From Polynucleobacter asymbioticus QLW-P1DMWA-1 (GTDB lineage: Bacteria > Pseudomonadota > Gammaproteobacteria > Burkholderiales > Burkholderiaceae): a stretch of 64,000 nt of DNA. Below, in pieces: positions 1-10,474 of this stretch; within the stretch, counting starts at the first letter, position 1, and the number at the start of each line of letters is the position of its first letter. The translations under genes and the position numbers were made by a program. The stretch lies in contig NC_009379.1 in the NCBI RefSeq assembly GCF_000016345.1, positions 1,364,001 to 1,428,000 on the forward strand, given 5' to 3'. The notes beneath the pieces are model-generated. The model saw nothing but the letters and a program-made list of their open reading frames with translations. It was not told the origin of the DNA and searched no databases.

Positions 1-1121
1 ATATCGCGCTCACGCACACGAGTACGGTCAACAACATCGCCAGCCAACTGACCGCACGCAGCGGCAATATCGTCGCCGCGTGTTTTACGCACAGTGGCTA
101 CCATTCCAGCATCTAACAGAATGCCAGCAAAGGCATTGACTCGCTGAGCCGATGAACGCTTTAACCCAGATTCAGGAAAAGGATTAAATGGAATGAGATT
201 GATCTTGCACTTAATATTTCTCAGCAAGCGAACCAATTCTTTCGCCTGAATATCCGAATCATTAACGCCGTCAAGCATGCAGTATTCAAAGGTCAAGAAA
301 TCTCTTGGTGCAAATGGCAAGTAGCGCTCACAGGCATCAAGCAATTCACGCAATGGATATTTTTGATTTAGAGGAACCAACTGATCTCGCAAGGCATCGT
401 TAGGCGCATGCAATGAAACTGCCAAGGCAACTGGACAATCTTGCGCTAGACGATCAATCATCGGCACAACACCTGATGTAGATACTGTGACACGACGGCG
501 AGACAATCCATACGCTCTATCGTCGAGCATTAAACGCAATGCAGAAACAACATTGTCGTAGTTCAGTAAAGGCTCACCCATACCCATCATCACCACATTG
601 GAAATGACACGTCCAGTGTGCTCCCAGCCTGGGGTGGGATATTTTTCAATTCTGCGAATAGCCTCGGGATCGTTGCGCAAAAGATGCTCTGCAAACCAGA
701 GTTGGCCAATGATTTCACCTGAGGTGAGATTACGTGAAAAGCCTTGGCGGCCTGTCGAGCAAAAACGACAATTGACAGCACAGCCTGCCTGAGAAGAGAT
801 GCACAATGTACCTCGATCATCCTCGGGAATAAATACGGATTCAACCGCATTACCGGCGCCGACATCCAGCAACCACTTGCGTGTGCCGTCTGTAGCATGT
901 TCATCTTTAATTACGGGGAGAGATAGGACTTCTACTTTATCGAGCAAAGTTGCTCGAAAGCTTTTTGCTAAATCACTCATGTCATTAATGTCGGATACAC
1001 CACGTTGATGTATCCATTGCATGAGTTGTTTTGCCCTAAAGGGCTTTTCATTCAACCCCGCGACATACGCTGCCATTTGGTCAGCGTCAAAATCTAAGAG
1101 ATTTACGCGCGGGGAGGTCAA
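1..1121 (-). CDS. rlmN: 23S rRNA (adenine-C2)-methyltransferase RlmN, 3' end beyond window
   Basis: Radical-SAM enzyme that methylates C2 of A2503 in 23S rRNA and A37 in some tRNAs. The reverse strand encodes the CxxxCxxC iron-sulfur motif as [10 protein letters not shown] (about 755-790), followed by a GMGEPLLNY segment. The gene runs off the left edge, so its C-terminus is not seen. Reading back from [10 protein letters not shown], the frame reaches a stop (TAA GTA GGC GCA TTG), and TTG at 1121 is the only start codon before the conserved N-terminus, so I infer a TTG start. It lies 34 nt downstream of ndk on the same strand and is probably cotranscribed with it. Identity is secure; the start is inferred. 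Confidence 0.93.
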   Translation of the reverse strand, partial: MTSPRVNLLDFDADQMAAYVAGLNEKPFRAKQLMQWIHQRGVSDINDMSDLAKSFRATLLDKVEVLSLPVIKDEHATDGTRKWLLDVGAGNAVESVFIPEDDRGTLCISSQAGCAVNCRFCSTGRQGFSRNLTSGEIIGQLWFAEHLLRNDPEAIRRIEKYPTPGWEHTGRVISNVVMMGMGEPLLNYDNVVSALRLMLDDRAYGLSRRRVTVSTSGVVPMIDRLAQDCPVALAVSLHAPNDALRDQLVPLNQKYPLRELLDACERYLPFAPRDFLTFEYCMLDGVNDSDIQAKELVRLLRNIKCKINLIPFNPFPESGLKRSSAQRVNAFAGILLDAGMVATVRKTRGDDIAAACGQLAGDVVDRTRVRERD

Positions 1122-1155
1122 TGCGCCTACTTATAAATTAAATAGGTTTATAAAA

Positions 1156-1581
1156 TTAACGATTGAAAACATTCATGCCAGGGAAGAAGAAAGCAACTTC
1201 CACAGCAGCTGTTTCAGGAGCGTCAGAACCATGTACTGCATTAGCATCAATGCTGTCAGCAAAGTCAGCACGAATAGTGCCTTTATCTGCCTTCTTAGGA
1301 TCAGTAGCGCCCATCAAATCGCGGTTCTTAGCAATGGCGCCTTCGCCTTGCAATACTTGAATCATGACTGGACCAGAAATCATGAAGCTCACCAAATCTT
1401 TAAAGAAAGGACGATCTTTATGCACACCGTAGAACTGCTCAGCTTCATTTTGTGACAAATGCGCCATTCTGGAGGCAATGATCTTTAAACCAGCTGATTC
1501 GAAACGGTCATAGATTTTGCCGATGACGTTCTTAGCAACAGCATCAGGTTTGATAATAGAAAGGGTGCGTTCAATTGCCAT
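1156..1581 (-). CDS. ndk: Nucleoside diphosphate kinase
   Basis: Transfers the gamma-phosphate of ATP to NDPs through a phosphohistidine, balancing cytoplasmic NTP and dNTP pools. The 141-residue protein opens [17 protein letters not shown]. It carries the active-site His117 in the NAVHGSD motif, and its length is standard for the family. The frame extends eight codons further upstream, but ATG at 1581 is preceded by GGAG at good spacing and matches the family N-terminus. It is the first gene of an apparent ndk-rlmN operon, an order common in betaproteobacteria. Confidence 0.97.
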   Translation of the reverse strand: MAIERTLSIIKPDAVAKNVIGKIYDRFESAGLKIIASRMAHLSQNEAEQFYGVHKDRPFFKDLVSFMISGPVMIQVLQGEGAIAKNRDLMGATDPKKADKGTIRADFADSIDANAVHGSDAPETAAVEVAFFFPGMNVFNR

Positions 1582-1678
1582 GCAAGACTCCAATAGTGAT
1601 TTCAAAGGTATTTGTTGAATAGGCGCCGCAAGAATCCTAAAAGGACTCCATGCCCCGCCCTACTTCAACGACCCCCGA

Positions 1679-1684
1679 ATTATA
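1679..1684 (-). promoter_or_regulatory. Possible -10 element for ndk-rlmN
   Basis: A perfect TATAAT on the minus strand lies about 100 nt upstream of the ndk start. No convincing -35 hexamer is present at 16-18 nt, so this is a weak call. GC-rich inverted repeats (CCCCTATAGGGG and GGGCT-AGGCTA-AGCCC, about 1705-1731) lie just upstream. Confidence 0.35.
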
Positions 1685-1779
1685 CAATGCCTGACCGTAT
1701 TTACCCCTATAGGGGCTAGGCTAAGCCCTTGAATTTACAAGGCATAACCCCTCAAGCTGTAGTCTTTTTGCTCCTAAAC

Positions 1780-1806
1780 TTGAAATTGGGGTGTTTTGTC
1801 TATACT
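1780..1806 (+). promoter_or_regulatory. Possible promoter of the BAX-inhibitor-like gene
   Basis: TTGAAA (1780-1785) and TATACT (1801-1806) are separated by only 15 nt. CTTGAA one base earlier gives a 16-nt spacer. The start codon is 56 nt downstream, preceded by AAGGAG. Both hexamers are near consensus, but the short spacer lowers confidence. Confidence 0.4.
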
Positions 1807-1861
1807 TACTGTCAACAGCCCTTCATGGGCTCATGAGTTTAATTAAAAAGAAGGAGTCAAT

Positions 1862-2563
1862 ATGAGTGATCTGAACTCTTACGGCTTTGGGCAATCTAGC
1901 TCGATTAGCAATATCCAGGTTCGCAACCGCGTACTTCGAAATACCTATGCATTACTGGCCCTCTCCATGGTGCCAACAGTCATTGGTGCATGGCTTGGCG
2001 TAGCAATGGGTCTAAACCTTTTTGCCGGTAGTCCATTTATGGGCTTTATCGTCTTTATGGCTGTCGCCTTTGGATTCTTCTGGGCAATTGAAAAGAACAA
2101 AAACACTGGTGTAGGTGTGTTGCTTTTGCTGGGCTTTACCTTCTTCATGGGCATCATGATGTCCCGTCTGATTGGTTTTACCCTCAACAGTTACAGCAAT
2201 GGTGCGACCCTGATCATGCTGTCTTTTGGTGGTACTGCTGCAATCTTTGCCACCATGGCCACGATTGCCACTGTAAGCAAAAGTGACTTCTCAGGTCTTG
2301 GTAAATTCTTGATGGTGGGTGTTCTGTTATTAATCCTTGCATCTGTTGCAAACATCTGGCTCCAGTTGCCCGCCTTGATGTTGACCGTGATGGTGCTTGC
2401 TATTGCGATCTTCTCCGTCTTCATCCTGGTTGACGTTCAGCGCGTCATCAGCGGCGGAGAAACCAACTACATCATGGCTACTTTGGCTATTTACTTGGAT
2501 GTGTACAACATCTTTACAAACCTGCTTGCCCTCTTGGGTATTGTTGGTGGTAACAGAGACTAG
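1862..2563 (+). CDS. Bax inhibitor-1/YccA family membrane protein
   Basis: A 233-residue polytopic inner-membrane protein with about seven hydrophobic segments from residue 25 to the end. It resembles the UPF0005/BI-1 family (E. coli YccA, YbhL). YccA binds and modulates the FtsH protease; whether this homologue does so is unknown. The soluble N-terminus (about 20 residues with NRVLRNTYALLALSM) and the C-terminal VYNIFTNLLALLGI segment are typical of the family. The start is backed by an AAGGAG site. It is transcribed alone, opposite to both neighbours, and ends in a clear intrinsic terminator. Confidence 0.9.
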   Translation: MSDLNSYGFGQSSSISNIQVRNRVLRNTYALLALSMVPTVIGAWLGVAMGLNLFAGSPFMGFIVFMAVAFGFFWAIEKNKNTGVGVLLLLGFTFFMGIMMSRLIGFTLNSYSNGATLIMLSFGGTAAIFATMATIATVSKSDFSGLGKFLMVGVLLLILASVANIWLQLPALMLTVMVLAIAIFSVFILVDVQRVISGGETNYIMATLAIYLDVYNIFTNLLALLGIVGGNRD

Positions 2564-2592
2564 ACAACAATTTTTAAGTTAGTTACTTCTCA

Positions 2593-2617
2593 AAGGCGCC
2601 TGCGGGCGCCTTTTTTA
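2593..2617 (+). terminator. Intrinsic terminator after the BAX-inhibitor-like gene
   Basis: The stem AAGGCGCC / GGCGCCTT with a TGCG loop is followed directly by a run of Ts, 30 nt after the stop codon. Confidence 0.9.
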
Positions 2618-2657
2618 TTGATTACCCTCCAATGAGATGAATTGGTAAACGAATGAA

Positions 2658-2738
2658 TTAGTTCGCTACAAACATACTCACTGCGTAAGAAAGTGCAATC
2701 AAAATTAACAAGATCGCAAAACTATCCGAGGCTTTCAT
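2658..2738 (-). CDS. Candidate 26-residue single-pass membrane peptide
   Basis: A short reading frame opens MKASDSFAILLILIALSY and ends in VAN before a TAA. It encodes a hydrophilic N-terminus (K2, D5) and one hydrophobic helix of about 18 residues, the pattern of bacterial small membrane proteins. ATG at 2738 is preceded by GGAG about 6 nt upstream. It lies alone between the terminator of the BAX-inhibitor-like gene and the end of rlmD, with about 150 nt upstream that could hold a promoter. I do not recognise a family. Coding potential is inferred from the start signal and composition only. Confidence 0.55.
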   Translation of the reverse strand: MKASDSFAILLILIALSYAVSMFVAN

Positions 2739-2895
2739 GATGTTCTCCAACTAGTAGGTTGAATCGTTAACAGCCTTAGTCGACTGTACAATTTCAATCT
2801 ACTCTTCTATAAGACCTATTTCAGAACTTGAATGCACTTGAATTGCAGGAAGAATCCAAAGCGGTGCCCTATTTGCACCAACTTAGGACACAGTC

Positions 2896-4326
2896 TTACT
2901 CAGAACGGTCAAAAACTGCCATGGATTCAACATGGGAGGTATGGGGGAACATATTGACTACCCCCGCGCTCTGGAGTGTGTAACCAGCCTGATGACATAA
3001 GATTTCAGCATCACGGGCTAAGGTTTTGGGATTACAAGATACATACACAATTCGCTGCGGCAACAATAGATTATCCTCTTCATGTAACTCTGCAAGTGCC
3101 TTACAAATTTCCATTGCACCTTCACGTGGTGGATCCATGAGCCAGCGCTCCGCTTTACCCCATGATGCAATTGTGTCTGGCGTTACTTCAAATAAATCAC
3201 TTCGCATGAAGCTCGCCTTATCCGCTAATCCATTGTGCACAGCATTTGCTTTGGCCCTAGTGGTAAGAGTTTCTAACCCTTCAATACCCAATACTGTTTT
3301 TGCTTTTCTAGCGAGCGGTAAGGTGAAATTACCAATACCGCAAAATAGATCTAAGACTCGATCGCTGGGGTTTACTTCTAACAAACGAATCGCTTTACTA
3401 ACCAATGCACGATTCATCAAGTGATTCACTTGAGTAAAGTCAGCCGGCATAAACGGCATTTCGATTTCAAACTCCGGCAAGCGATAGCACAACTTGCCTG
3501 TTTCAGGATAAAACGGCGCTACTGTTTCAATCCCCTTGGGTTGTAACCAAATCCAAACCTGATGTTCGTCTGCAAAGGATCTTAAAAGCTGCTCATCATC
3601 CTGGGTTAAGGGCTTCAGGTTTCGAAAGACCAAGGCTGTTACTGGCCTCGCTTTTTTGGGATCCAATGAATTTGGGTCTTCTGGTTCACCTACTGCCACT
3701 TCTATTTGTGGCATGCGATCAACAATGGATAAGCCGTTTACTAATGTTCTTAACTGCGGCAATAAATTAGAAACATGCTTAGGCAAAATTTCACAAGCAG
3801 TCATATCAGCAACATAGCCACTCTTGCCCTCATGAAAACCAATGAGGACGGTACCTTTTTTAATCGAGCGATTAACAGCGCTTAAACGGGCGCGATGTCG
3901 ATACTCCCAGGTAGGCCCACCCATGGGACGCAAAATTTCTTGTGGCTTTAACTTTGCTAAGTGCTGCAGATCATCTTCTAATACACGCTGCTTCATAGCA
4001 ACCTGAGCCCGAATATCTAAGTGCTGCATCGTACAACCACCACACACACCAAACGCCTTGCACTTAGGTTCAGCCCTAAAAACTGCAGGCTTTAAGATAT
4101 CGAGTACTTTTGCTTTACTAAAGCGCGCCTTGTCTCGAGTAATCGTGTACGTCACCAACTCGGTTGGCAAAGCGCCTTGGATAAAAATGACTTTCCCACT
4201 ATGGCCCTCAGCGGCCCCTTCTTCATTTGGCGCCATGCGCGCAATACCTTGAGCATCAAGATCAAGAGATTCGACTCGAATAGGCTCAGTCACTTCAATA
4301 TTGACCGGCTTTTCACCTCTACGCAT
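2896..4326 (-). CDS. rlmD: 23S rRNA (uracil-C5)-methyltransferase RlmD
   Basis: SAM-dependent enzyme that makes m5U1939 in 23S rRNA. The 476-residue protein has the Fe-S cysteine group CKAFGVCGGC (about 80-95), the SAM-binding block VLDLFCGIGNFTLPLA, and the catalytic-cysteine motif VYVSCNPKTLARD near the C-terminus. ATG at 4326 overlaps the upstream exonuclease stop by 8 nt. The longer frame would need a TTG at 4392 and a 74-nt overlap, so I chose the ATG. It is the last gene of the surE-pcm-nlpD-exonuclease-rlmD run. Confidence 0.93.
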   Translation of the reverse strand: MRRGEKPVNIEVTEPIRVESLDLDAQGIARMAPNEEGAAEGHSGKVIFIQGALPTELVTYTITRDKARFSKAKVLDILKPAVFRAEPKCKAFGVCGGCTMQHLDIRAQVAMKQRVLEDDLQHLAKLKPQEILRPMGGPTWEYRHRARLSAVNRSIKKGTVLIGFHEGKSGYVADMTACEILPKHVSNLLPQLRTLVNGLSIVDRMPQIEVAVGEPEDPNSLDPKKARPVTALVFRNLKPLTQDDEQLLRSFADEHQVWIWLQPKGIETVAPFYPETGKLCYRLPEFEIEMPFMPADFTQVNHLMNRALVSKAIRLLEVNPSDRVLDLFCGIGNFTLPLARKAKTVLGIEGLETLTTRAKANAVHNGLADKASFMRSDLFEVTPDTIASWGKAERWLMDPPREGAMEICKALAELHEEDNLLLPQRIVYVSCNPKTLARDAEILCHQAGYTLQSAGVVNMFPHTSHVESMAVFDRSE

Positions 4327-5140
4327 CCGCTGCAAAACCTTGAAGATATTCTTGCCACTGCCCACCGTTAGGCTCCTTGGCTTCTTTTTCAAGATAGGCC
4401 TTCACAAAAGCGATCTCCTCTTGGTACTCCTCTAATGAAAAGCCACCACGGAGCAATTGAAAGCGGCAGTACATGAGATAGGTATTGACCACATCGGTTT
4501 CGCAATAACGACGAATATCGTTAATCTTTCCTTCTTGGTAAGCAGGCCAAACTTGGCTGCCATCCATTCCCATCTTGCCAGGAAAGCCACAGAGCTTAGC
4601 TAGGCCATCTAAAGGAGCATTGGCTCTGCCATTAAATTTAGCCAGCAAATCCATCATATCTAGATGGCGCATGTGATAGCGACTAATGTAGTTATTCCAT
4701 TTGAATTCTCGACTATCGGATTCTTGGCTCTCACCCATTTCCCAATAACGTGGCGCTTGAACATGATTCGCTAGGGCACGATAGTGCAATACTGGTAAAT
4801 CAAAACCACTGCCATTCCAAGAAACCAATTGAGGGGTGTACTTCTCAACCAAATCAAAAAAGGTTTGAATTAAGACTTTTTCATCATCTTGCGGCGTACC
4901 TAAAGTACCTACTTTAATTTGAGGCGAACCCTCTTTCGTAGTTCTACGAATCACACAAGAAATGGCAACGATCTTTTGCAGAAATAGAGGCAGAAATTCA
5001 CTGCCGGTTTTGGCTGCTCGCTCAGTCATAGCTTGAGCAGCTACTTCAGCATCACTTAAAGTATCCGGATAACTTTCCAGACGACGTAGGCCAGCAACAT
5101 CCGGAATGGTCTCAATATCAAATACCAGTACGGTGGCCAT
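4319..5140 (-). CDS. PolB-like 3'-5' exonuclease (DEDDy family)
   Basis: A 273-residue predicted exonuclease related to the proofreading domain of DNA polymerase B. ExoI motif FDIETIPD places the metal ligands at D8 and E10. ExoII is WNGSGFDLPVLHYRA, and ExoIII is YCETDVVNTY (YxxxD). No polymerase domain is attached, as usual for this stand-alone group. The natural substrate is not established. It starts 6 nt after the nlpD stop and overlaps rlmD by 8 nt, so translation is probably coupled. Confidence 0.88.
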   Translation of the reverse strand: MATVLVFDIETIPDVAGLRRLESYPDTLSDAEVAAQAMTERAAKTGSEFLPLFLQKIVAISCVIRRTTKEGSPQIKVGTLGTPQDDEKVLIQTFFDLVEKYTPQLVSWNGSGFDLPVLHYRALANHVQAPRYWEMGESQESDSREFKWNNYISRYHMRHLDMMDLLAKFNGRANAPLDGLAKLCGFPGKMGMDGSQVWPAYQEGKINDIRRYCETDVVNTYLMYCRFQLLRGGFSLEEYQEEIAFVKAYLEKEAKEPNGGQWQEYLQGFAADA

Positions 5141-5146
5141 AGGCGC

Positions 5147-5959
5147 TTACTGCAAGTACGGTGTAGGGTTTACTGGCTTGCCGTTTACACGCAACTCAAA
5201 ATGGAGCTTTACAGAAGTCGTATCGGTATCGCCCATCTCCGCAATCTTTTGACCTTTGCGAACCGTATCACCCTCTTTTACTAGAAGCTTACTGTTGTGT
5301 GCATAGGCAGTGAGATACGTATTGTCATGTTTAACAATGACTAAATTGCCGTAACCACGCAAACTGTTGCCGGCATAAACCACTTTGCCATCCGAAGCAG
5401 CTAAGACTGGCTCACCCACTTTTCCAGCAATATCAATACCTTTATTTTTATCACTAAAGTCATCAGTGACTTTACCTTTAGCTGGCCAAGACAATCGAAT
5501 ACCTGGCTCTGCAACTACTTCTGATTTAGTGGGCTCCGGTGTAGGGCTTGGTACATCTGCTTTATCGGTTACAGGGATTGGCTTTTTCTCAGTTACTTTC
5601 TCAGCCACTTTTACTGGCTTAGAACCAGCCGGTGCTTTAATCAAAATTAAATCGCCAATTTCAATAATGTTTGGATTAAAGCTTGGATTAATAGCCTTGT
5701 TCCACTGCACAACATCTCGAGGCGCTTGACCATTATCCAAGGCAATGCGTGCCAAGGTATCACCCCTTTTCACCCGATAGTAGCCAGGAGGTGCAGGTTC
5801 GCTAGATCCGCCACTGCGGTCTGTAACGCTTGCAGGCTTCGTGCGAGGTGTAGAGCAACCCACTGTCAGCATCAAAGATGCGGTCAGGAACAAAATCAAG
5901 AGACTTTTAGAAACAGTGTTTGGCATGACGTTGGACATTGGATTCAATATAGATCTCAT
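5147..5959 (-). CDS. nlpD: NlpD-type lipoprotein with LysM and degenerate M23 (LytM) domains
   Basis: An outer-membrane lipoprotein (270 aa) with lipobox LTVGC (Cys35), a LysM peptidoglycan-binding domain (about 60-109, starting [14 protein letters not shown]), a Pro/Lys-rich linker and a C-terminal LytM/M23 domain (about 165-270). The catalytic histidines are degraded. The canonical HxGxD reads KGIDIA and the HxH motif reads LHFELR, as in NlpD and EnvC factors that activate septal amidases rather than cut peptidoglycan. The start ATG overlaps the pcm stop in ATGA. rpoS, which often follows nlpD in proteobacteria, is absent here. Confidence 0.93.
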   Translation of the reverse strand: MRSILNPMSNVMPNTVSKSLLILFLTASLMLTVGCSTPRTKPASVTDRSGGSSEPAPPGYYRVKRGDTLARIALDNGQAPRDVVQWNKAINPSFNPNIIEIGDLILIKAPAGSKPVKVAEKVTEKKPIPVTDKADVPSPTPEPTKSEVVAEPGIRLSWPAKGKVTDDFSDKNKGIDIAGKVGEPVLAASDGKVVYAGNSLRGYGNLVIVKHDNTYLTAYAHNSKLLVKEGDTVRKGQKIAEMGDTDTTSVKLHFELRVNGKPVNPTPYLQ

Positions 5960-6612
5960 ACTACCCCTGATTGTAAGGGGACAAAAAAGACCCCGTCCAG
6001 TACAGTTCTTTGATAGCGCTGAGAACTCATTCTCTCTACTACCACCAGTTGCTGTTCATTCTCATTTTTGGCAACTGGGGCAACTAATCGGCCTCCAATA
6101 GCCAACTGATCCATTAAGGCATCAGGAATACCGAGACCAGCCGCAGCCAAAATGATCCCGTCGAACGGTGCGGCTTGGGGTAATCCCAAAATTCCGTCGC
6201 CATAAATGAGGCGCAGGTTATTAATACGAAAAGGTCGAAGCTTAGCTCTAGCCATGTCATGCAATGGCCGGATGCGTTCGATTGTATAAACCTCATCCGC
6301 AAGCAAACTTAATACCGCAGCTTGGTACCCACAACCGGTCCCGATTTCTAAAACTTTGCCTAGCTTATGTCTTGGCTTGTGCAATAACTCAATCATACGA
6401 GCAACTACAGAGGGTTTTGAAATTGTTTGCTCATGGCCTATTGGCAGAGCGGTATCTTCATAAGCTTGCGCATGCAAACCGGGGTCCATAAATGCATGAC
6501 GTGGAACGGTCGCGATGGCTTCTAAAGTCTTGCCATGTTTCACGCCACTAGCATGGACCTTGGCTGCTAGAGCCTGGCGATAGGCAGCAAAGCGTTCTGT
6601 GGGAGCCTTCAA
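5956..6612 (-). CDS. pcm: Protein-L-isoaspartate O-methyltransferase
   Basis: Methylates L-isoaspartyl residues in aged proteins, starting their repair. Family motifs are present: [18 protein letters not shown], the SAM-binding [16 protein letters not shown] and the [10 protein letters not shown] region. I take TTG at 6612, overlapping the surE stop as TTGA with GGGA upstream, giving 218 residues close to the family's usual 208-220. An in-frame ATG at 6696 would add 28 poorly conserved residues and an 88-nt overlap with surE. Function is certain; the start is a judgement. Confidence 0.9.
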   Translation of the reverse strand: MKAPTERFAAYRQALAAKVHASGVKHGKTLEAIATVPRHAFMDPGLHAQAYEDTALPIGHEQTISKPSVVARMIELLHKPRHKLGKVLEIGTGCGYQAAVLSLLADEVYTIERIRPLHDMARAKLRPFRINNLRLIYGDGILGLPQAAPFDGIILAAAGLGIPDALMDQLAIGGRLVAPVAKNENEQQLVVVERMSSQRYQRTVLDGVFFVPLQSGVV

Positions 6613-7394
6613 CCGCGATCCCAGCCATTTGCTCGCATCGCTGCTAAGCGCGCATGATGCGTCAAGTCCAACTGCATCGGCGTAATCGAAATACATCCTT
6701 CGGCAATCGCATGAAAATCGGTACCCTCAGAGCCTTCTTTTACTTCGCCGGCAGCACCAATCCAATAAATTTTTTCGCCACGCGGGCTATCTTGTACCAC
6801 TACTGGTTGGGAGTGATGGCGGTTTCCCAAACGGGTTACGCGCCAGCGATAAAGGTCAGCATAAGGACGATTTGGAATATTGACATTGAGTAATGTTGCA
6901 GTACCTTCTGTACGAGCCAAGGCGGAAACTAACATTTGCGCAACAACATCATGTGCTGCTTTAGCGGCATCCTCAATTCGATTCCAGCCACGATCTATTT
7001 GCGAGAAAGCAATGCCGGGTACACCAAACATGACCCCTTCAACCGCTGCAGCCACCGTACCTGAGTAAAGCGTATCTTCACCCATGTTCTCGCCTTGATT
7101 GATTCCAGAGATGACTAAGTCTGGCTTTTCATCCAAGAAACCAGTCATCGCAACGTGAACGCAATCGGTAGGAGTGCCATTGACGAAGAAAAAGCCATCA
7201 CGTTCGCCACCAGCTACTCGATGAATCGATAGTGGCCTAGATAGCGTGAGTGAATTAGATGCTCCGCTATGGTTTTGCTCGGGGGCAATCACTGTAATTC
7301 GACCTAAGGGACGAACCGCATTCACTAAAGCCAATAAACCAGGAGCTAGGTAACCATCGTCATTGGAAACCAGGATATGGGGTTGCTTTGACAT
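6609..7394 (-). CDS. surE: 5'/3'-nucleotidase SurE
   Basis: Metal-dependent phosphatase (261 aa) acting on nucleoside monophosphates, and on short polyphosphate in characterised homologues. The N-terminus [13 protein letters not shown] carries the metal-binding D12-D13, followed by [15 protein letters not shown] and the [18 protein letters not shown] block. All are standard SurE signatures. It begins 2 nt after the efflux pump gene ends and overlaps pcm by 4 nt, so efflux operon and repair genes may share a transcript. Confidence 0.95.
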   Translation of the reverse strand: MSKQPHILVSNDDGYLAPGLLALVNAVRPLGRITVIAPEQNHSGASNSLTLSRPLSIHRVAGGERDGFFFVNGTPTDCVHVAMTGFLDEKPDLVISGINQGENMGEDTLYSGTVAAAVEGVMFGVPGIAFSQIDRGWNRIEDAAKAAHDVVAQMLVSALARTEGTATLLNVNIPNRPYADLYRWRVTRLGNRHHSQPVVVQDSPRGEKIYWIGAAGEVKEGSEGTDFHAIAEGCISITPMQLDLTHHARLAAMRANGWDRG

Positions 7395-7396
7395 GA

Positions 7397-10300
7397 TTAA
7401 ACGATTCCTGGTTTATGTTTGCCACGACCCCTCATTGCCGCATAAATCACCGGCAACACCAAGAGCGTGAGAATAGTAGTGGTTACCATGCCGCCTACAA
7501 TGACGAGGGCTAATGGGCGCTGTGCTTCAGAACCAATTGAATGAGACAAGGCGGCAGGCAAGAGACCCAAGCCCGCTAACATCGCAGTCATTAAAACAGG
7601 TCGAACACGTAAAGCTGCGCCATCAACCATGGCATCTTTCATAGCACCATGCTCTTCAGCTACCGTCTTATTGATATAAGAAATCAGAATCACGCCGTCT
7701 TGAATGGCAATACCAAATAAAGATAAGAAACCAAATAGAGCAGAAATACTCAGCGTTTCGCCACCAAGATGCAGGGCGATAATTCCGCCGATGGCTGCAA
7801 ATGGGACATTGATGAGAACAATCACCGCATCTCGGAAGTTACCCAAGGCAGTTACCAACAACAAGAAAATTGCCACCAGCGTGAGCGGAATGATGACCAT
7901 TAATTTTTGTTGCGCCGCCTTCATCTGATTAAACTGACCATCCCAGGCTATCGAATAGTTTGCAGGTAGCGCTACATTCTTCTCGACTAAATATTTGGCA
8001 TCTTCGACTGCGCTACCAAGATCTCGATCACGCACGCTGAAAATAACCGCAATGTAACGCTTACCGGCTTCCCGATATATAAAGAATGGACCATCTGTAA
8101 GCTCTACATTTGCTACCATCCCCAAAGGCACTCTGGAGCCAACAGGAGTGTCAATCAGTAAATTGGCAATATCAGGCAAATCATTTCGACTATCTTCATT
8201 TAAACGCACAGCAATGCCAAACGTCTTTTCGTCCTCCAGGAAATTAGAAACTGGGGCCCCACCGATGGCATTAGCAACTACAGTTTGCACATCGGCCACA
8301 TTTACCCCATATCGCGCTGCCTTATCGCGATCAATCTGAATATTTAAAGTTGGTTGACCCAGCTCCTTCAGAATGCTTTCGTCCTCAATGCCACGCACTT
8401 TCTTTAATTGGGCAATGACCTCATGCGCCTTTGTGTTCAGAATTGTTAAGTCTGTTCCAAAAATCTTGACAGAGTTTTCACCCTTCACCCCAGACAGAGC
8501 CTCATTCACGTTATCCTGAATGTATTGAGAGAAACTAAATGAAATCCCAGGAATGCGCTCCAGCTCACCCTGTAAGCGCTTCAATAGATCTGCCTTACTA
8601 GACCCCTTCGGCATCAGCTCAGGAGGCTTTAGATAAAGACCGTACTCCTGATTAAATACTCCAGTAGAGTCAGTTCCATCATCTGGGCGACCAATTTGAA
8701 CAGCCACTCGCTCTATCTCAGGCTGCCTTGTGAATGTCTCTCGCAACTGATTGGCAACACTAATTGAATAATTTAAATCAACAGTATTTGGCAGGACAAC
8801 ACGAAGCCAAATGTTATTTTCTTCTAAGGTGGGTAAAAATGCAGTACCCAAACGAGTTGCACTAATTAAGGTAACGCCAAGCACCAAAATAGAAACAGTA
8901 ATGACGTGACGAGGGTGATCCATTAAGCGCCGCAATAAGGGCTTGTAATGGTCGAGTATCCAAGTAATAAACTTAGGCGGTTGATGATGGAAATTTTCAC
9001 CGAACGCGTAAGAAATCGATGCGGGTAAGAAGGTGAGACTCAGAACAATCGAGGCAATCAAGGCAAAGCCCATCGTAAAGGCCATCGGCTTAAATATAAT
9101 CCCCTCCACACCACCCATTAAAAATAATGGTGAGTAAGCAACAATAATGATGCTGGTGGAATACACCATAGCCCTTTGCACTTCAGCAGTCGCCAAAATA
9201 ATGCTTTGATTCAAGCGCTTTCCGCCCTCTTCCAAGTGACGCATCACATTTTCCGTAATGATTACAGCTGCATCTACGATCACCCCGAAGTCAATCGCAC
9301 CCAAAGAAATCAAGTTGGCTGGTACATTAAATATGTACATCATGATGAAAGAAAAACACAGCGCCAGGGGAATAACTGCTGCAACGACAGCGGCAGCCCG
9401 GAAATTACCCAAGAATATGTAAAGCAAAACCAAAACCATAGTGATGCCAAAAAACATGGTGTGCTTAACAGTGCCCACAGTGATATCTAAGAGAACCTGG
9501 CGATCATAAAAAGGCTTAACCTCAATGCCCGGCGGCAATACATGGGCATTGATCGTGACAATCTTTTCTCTAACGCGGGCTAATACTTCTGAGGCATTCT
9601 CACCTCGACGTAAATACACAATTCCTTCAACCGAGTCTGGATTTTCATCAAACTGGAACAAACCCAAGCGGGGAGCATTTCCAATTTCAACTGTGGCCAC
9701 ATCACCAATGCGAACAGGAACGCCGTTGTTGACAGCAACAACCACTCTTCTAATATCGTCCAAGTTCTTCAGTAGGCCAACCCCACGCACCACAAATTGC
9801 TGTTCACCACTTGGCAATACGCCGCCTCCAGTGTTGTCATTTGCCTTCGATAAGGCATCAATTAACTGAGAAATAGTGATATTTTTGGATTGCAGGCTTT
9901 CGGGTCGAACGATTACGTTGTACTGACGAACCTTACCGCCAAAAGAGGAAACGTCTGCAATGCCTGGAGTTTGTTTGAGCTCTTTGTAGATCTCATAATT
10001 TTGCAAAGTCTTTAGACGAGTGGGGGATGCATAGTCTGATTTCACTTGATAGCGAAGAATTTCGCCAGTAGCATCTGAATCAGGGCTCACACTTGAGCTT
10101 ACGCCCGGCGGAAAAGTTACATTTCCCAAATTAGAAATAAAAATTTGCCGAACCTTAAAGGGGTCAGCATTGTCATTAAATTTTAGCGTGACAACAGAAA
10201 GTCCAAATAAAGAAACGGAGCGAAATGCTTTAACCCCTGGAATACCTGCTAAAGCATTTTCTACTGGAATCGTAACTTGTTGTTCTACTTCAGTAGTACT

Positions 10301-10474
10301 GCGTCCTGGCCACTGAGAAATTGCTTGGATAGTTAATGGCGCTACACCTGGATAAGGCTGAATAGGCAGCTGCTTTAGGCTGTATGCTCCCAAGCATAAA
10401 AGTACCGCAGAGGCAAATAGGATTAGTATGCGCTTGTCTAAAACACCTCTTAGAAAATTCGTTGCGAAACTCAA
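7397..10474 (-). CDS. Heavy-metal efflux RND permease, CzcA/CusA family
   Basis: Inner-membrane proton-driven pump (1025 aa), the central part of a tripartite heavy-metal export complex. The signature of the heavy-metal (HME) branch is in the fourth transmembrane segment: [15 protein letters not shown] (around residue 400), with the two Asp and one Glu of the proton relay all kept. Length and two-fold repeat layout match CzcA. The start is TTG with AGGAGG immediately upstream, touching the adaptor stop (TAATTG). The metal is not predictable from sequence; Co/Zn/Cd, Ni or Cu/Ag are all possible. A czcA-like role is inferred. Confidence 0.92.
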   Translation of the reverse strand: MSFATNFLRGVLDKRILILFASAVLLCLGAYSLKQLPIQPYPGVAPLTIQAISQWPGRSTTEVEQQVTIPVENALAGIPGVKAFRSVSLFGLSVVTLKFNDNADPFKVRQIFISNLGNVTFPPGVSSSVSPDSDATGEILRYQVKSDYASPTRLKTLQNYEIYKELKQTPGIADVSSFGGKVRQYNVIVRPESLQSKNITISQLIDALSKANDNTGGGVLPSGEQQFVVRGVGLLKNLDDIRRVVVAVNNGVPVRIGDVATVEIGNAPRLGLFQFDENPDSVEGIVYLRRGENASEVLARVREKIVTINAHVLPPGIEVKPFYDRQVLLDITVGTVKHTMFFGITMVLVLLYIFLGNFRAAAVVAAVIPLALCFSFIMMYIFNVPANLISLGAIDFGVIVDAAVIITENVMRHLEEGGKRLNQSIILATAEVQRAMVYSTSIIIVAYSPLFLMGGVEGIIFKPMAFTMGFALIASIVLSLTFLPASISYAFGENFHHQPPKFITWILDHYKPLLRRLMDHPRHVITVSILVLGVTLISATRLGTAFLPTLEENNIWLRVVLPNTVDLNYSISVANQLRETFTRQPEIERVAVQIGRPDDGTDSTGVFNQEYGLYLKPPELMPKGSSKADLLKRLQGELERIPGISFSFSQYIQDNVNEALSGVKGENSVKIFGTDLTILNTKAHEVIAQLKKVRGIEDESILKELGQPTLNIQIDRDKAARYGVNVADVQTVVANAIGGAPVSNFLEDEKTFGIAVRLNEDSRNDLPDIANLLIDTPVGSRVPLGMVANVELTDGPFFIYREAGKRYIAVIFSVRDRDLGSAVEDAKYLVEKNVALPANYSIAWDGQFNQMKAAQQKLMVIIPLTLVAIFLLLVTALGNFRDAVIVLINVPFAAIGGIIALHLGGETLSISALFGFLSLFGIAIQDGVILISYINKTVAEEHGAMKDAMVDGAALRVRPVLMTAMLAGLGLLPAALSHSIGSEAQRPLALVIVGGMVTTTILTLLVLPVIYAAMRGRGKHKPGIV

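Noticed and set aside
1021..1455. 144-codon frame antisense to rlmN/ndk
   Set aside because: It is the shadow of two well-supported genes on the opposite strand and has no family features.
2840..2895. Possible rlmD terminator GGTGC-N7-GCACC on the minus strand
   Set aside because: Only 5 bp of stem and no T-run follows.
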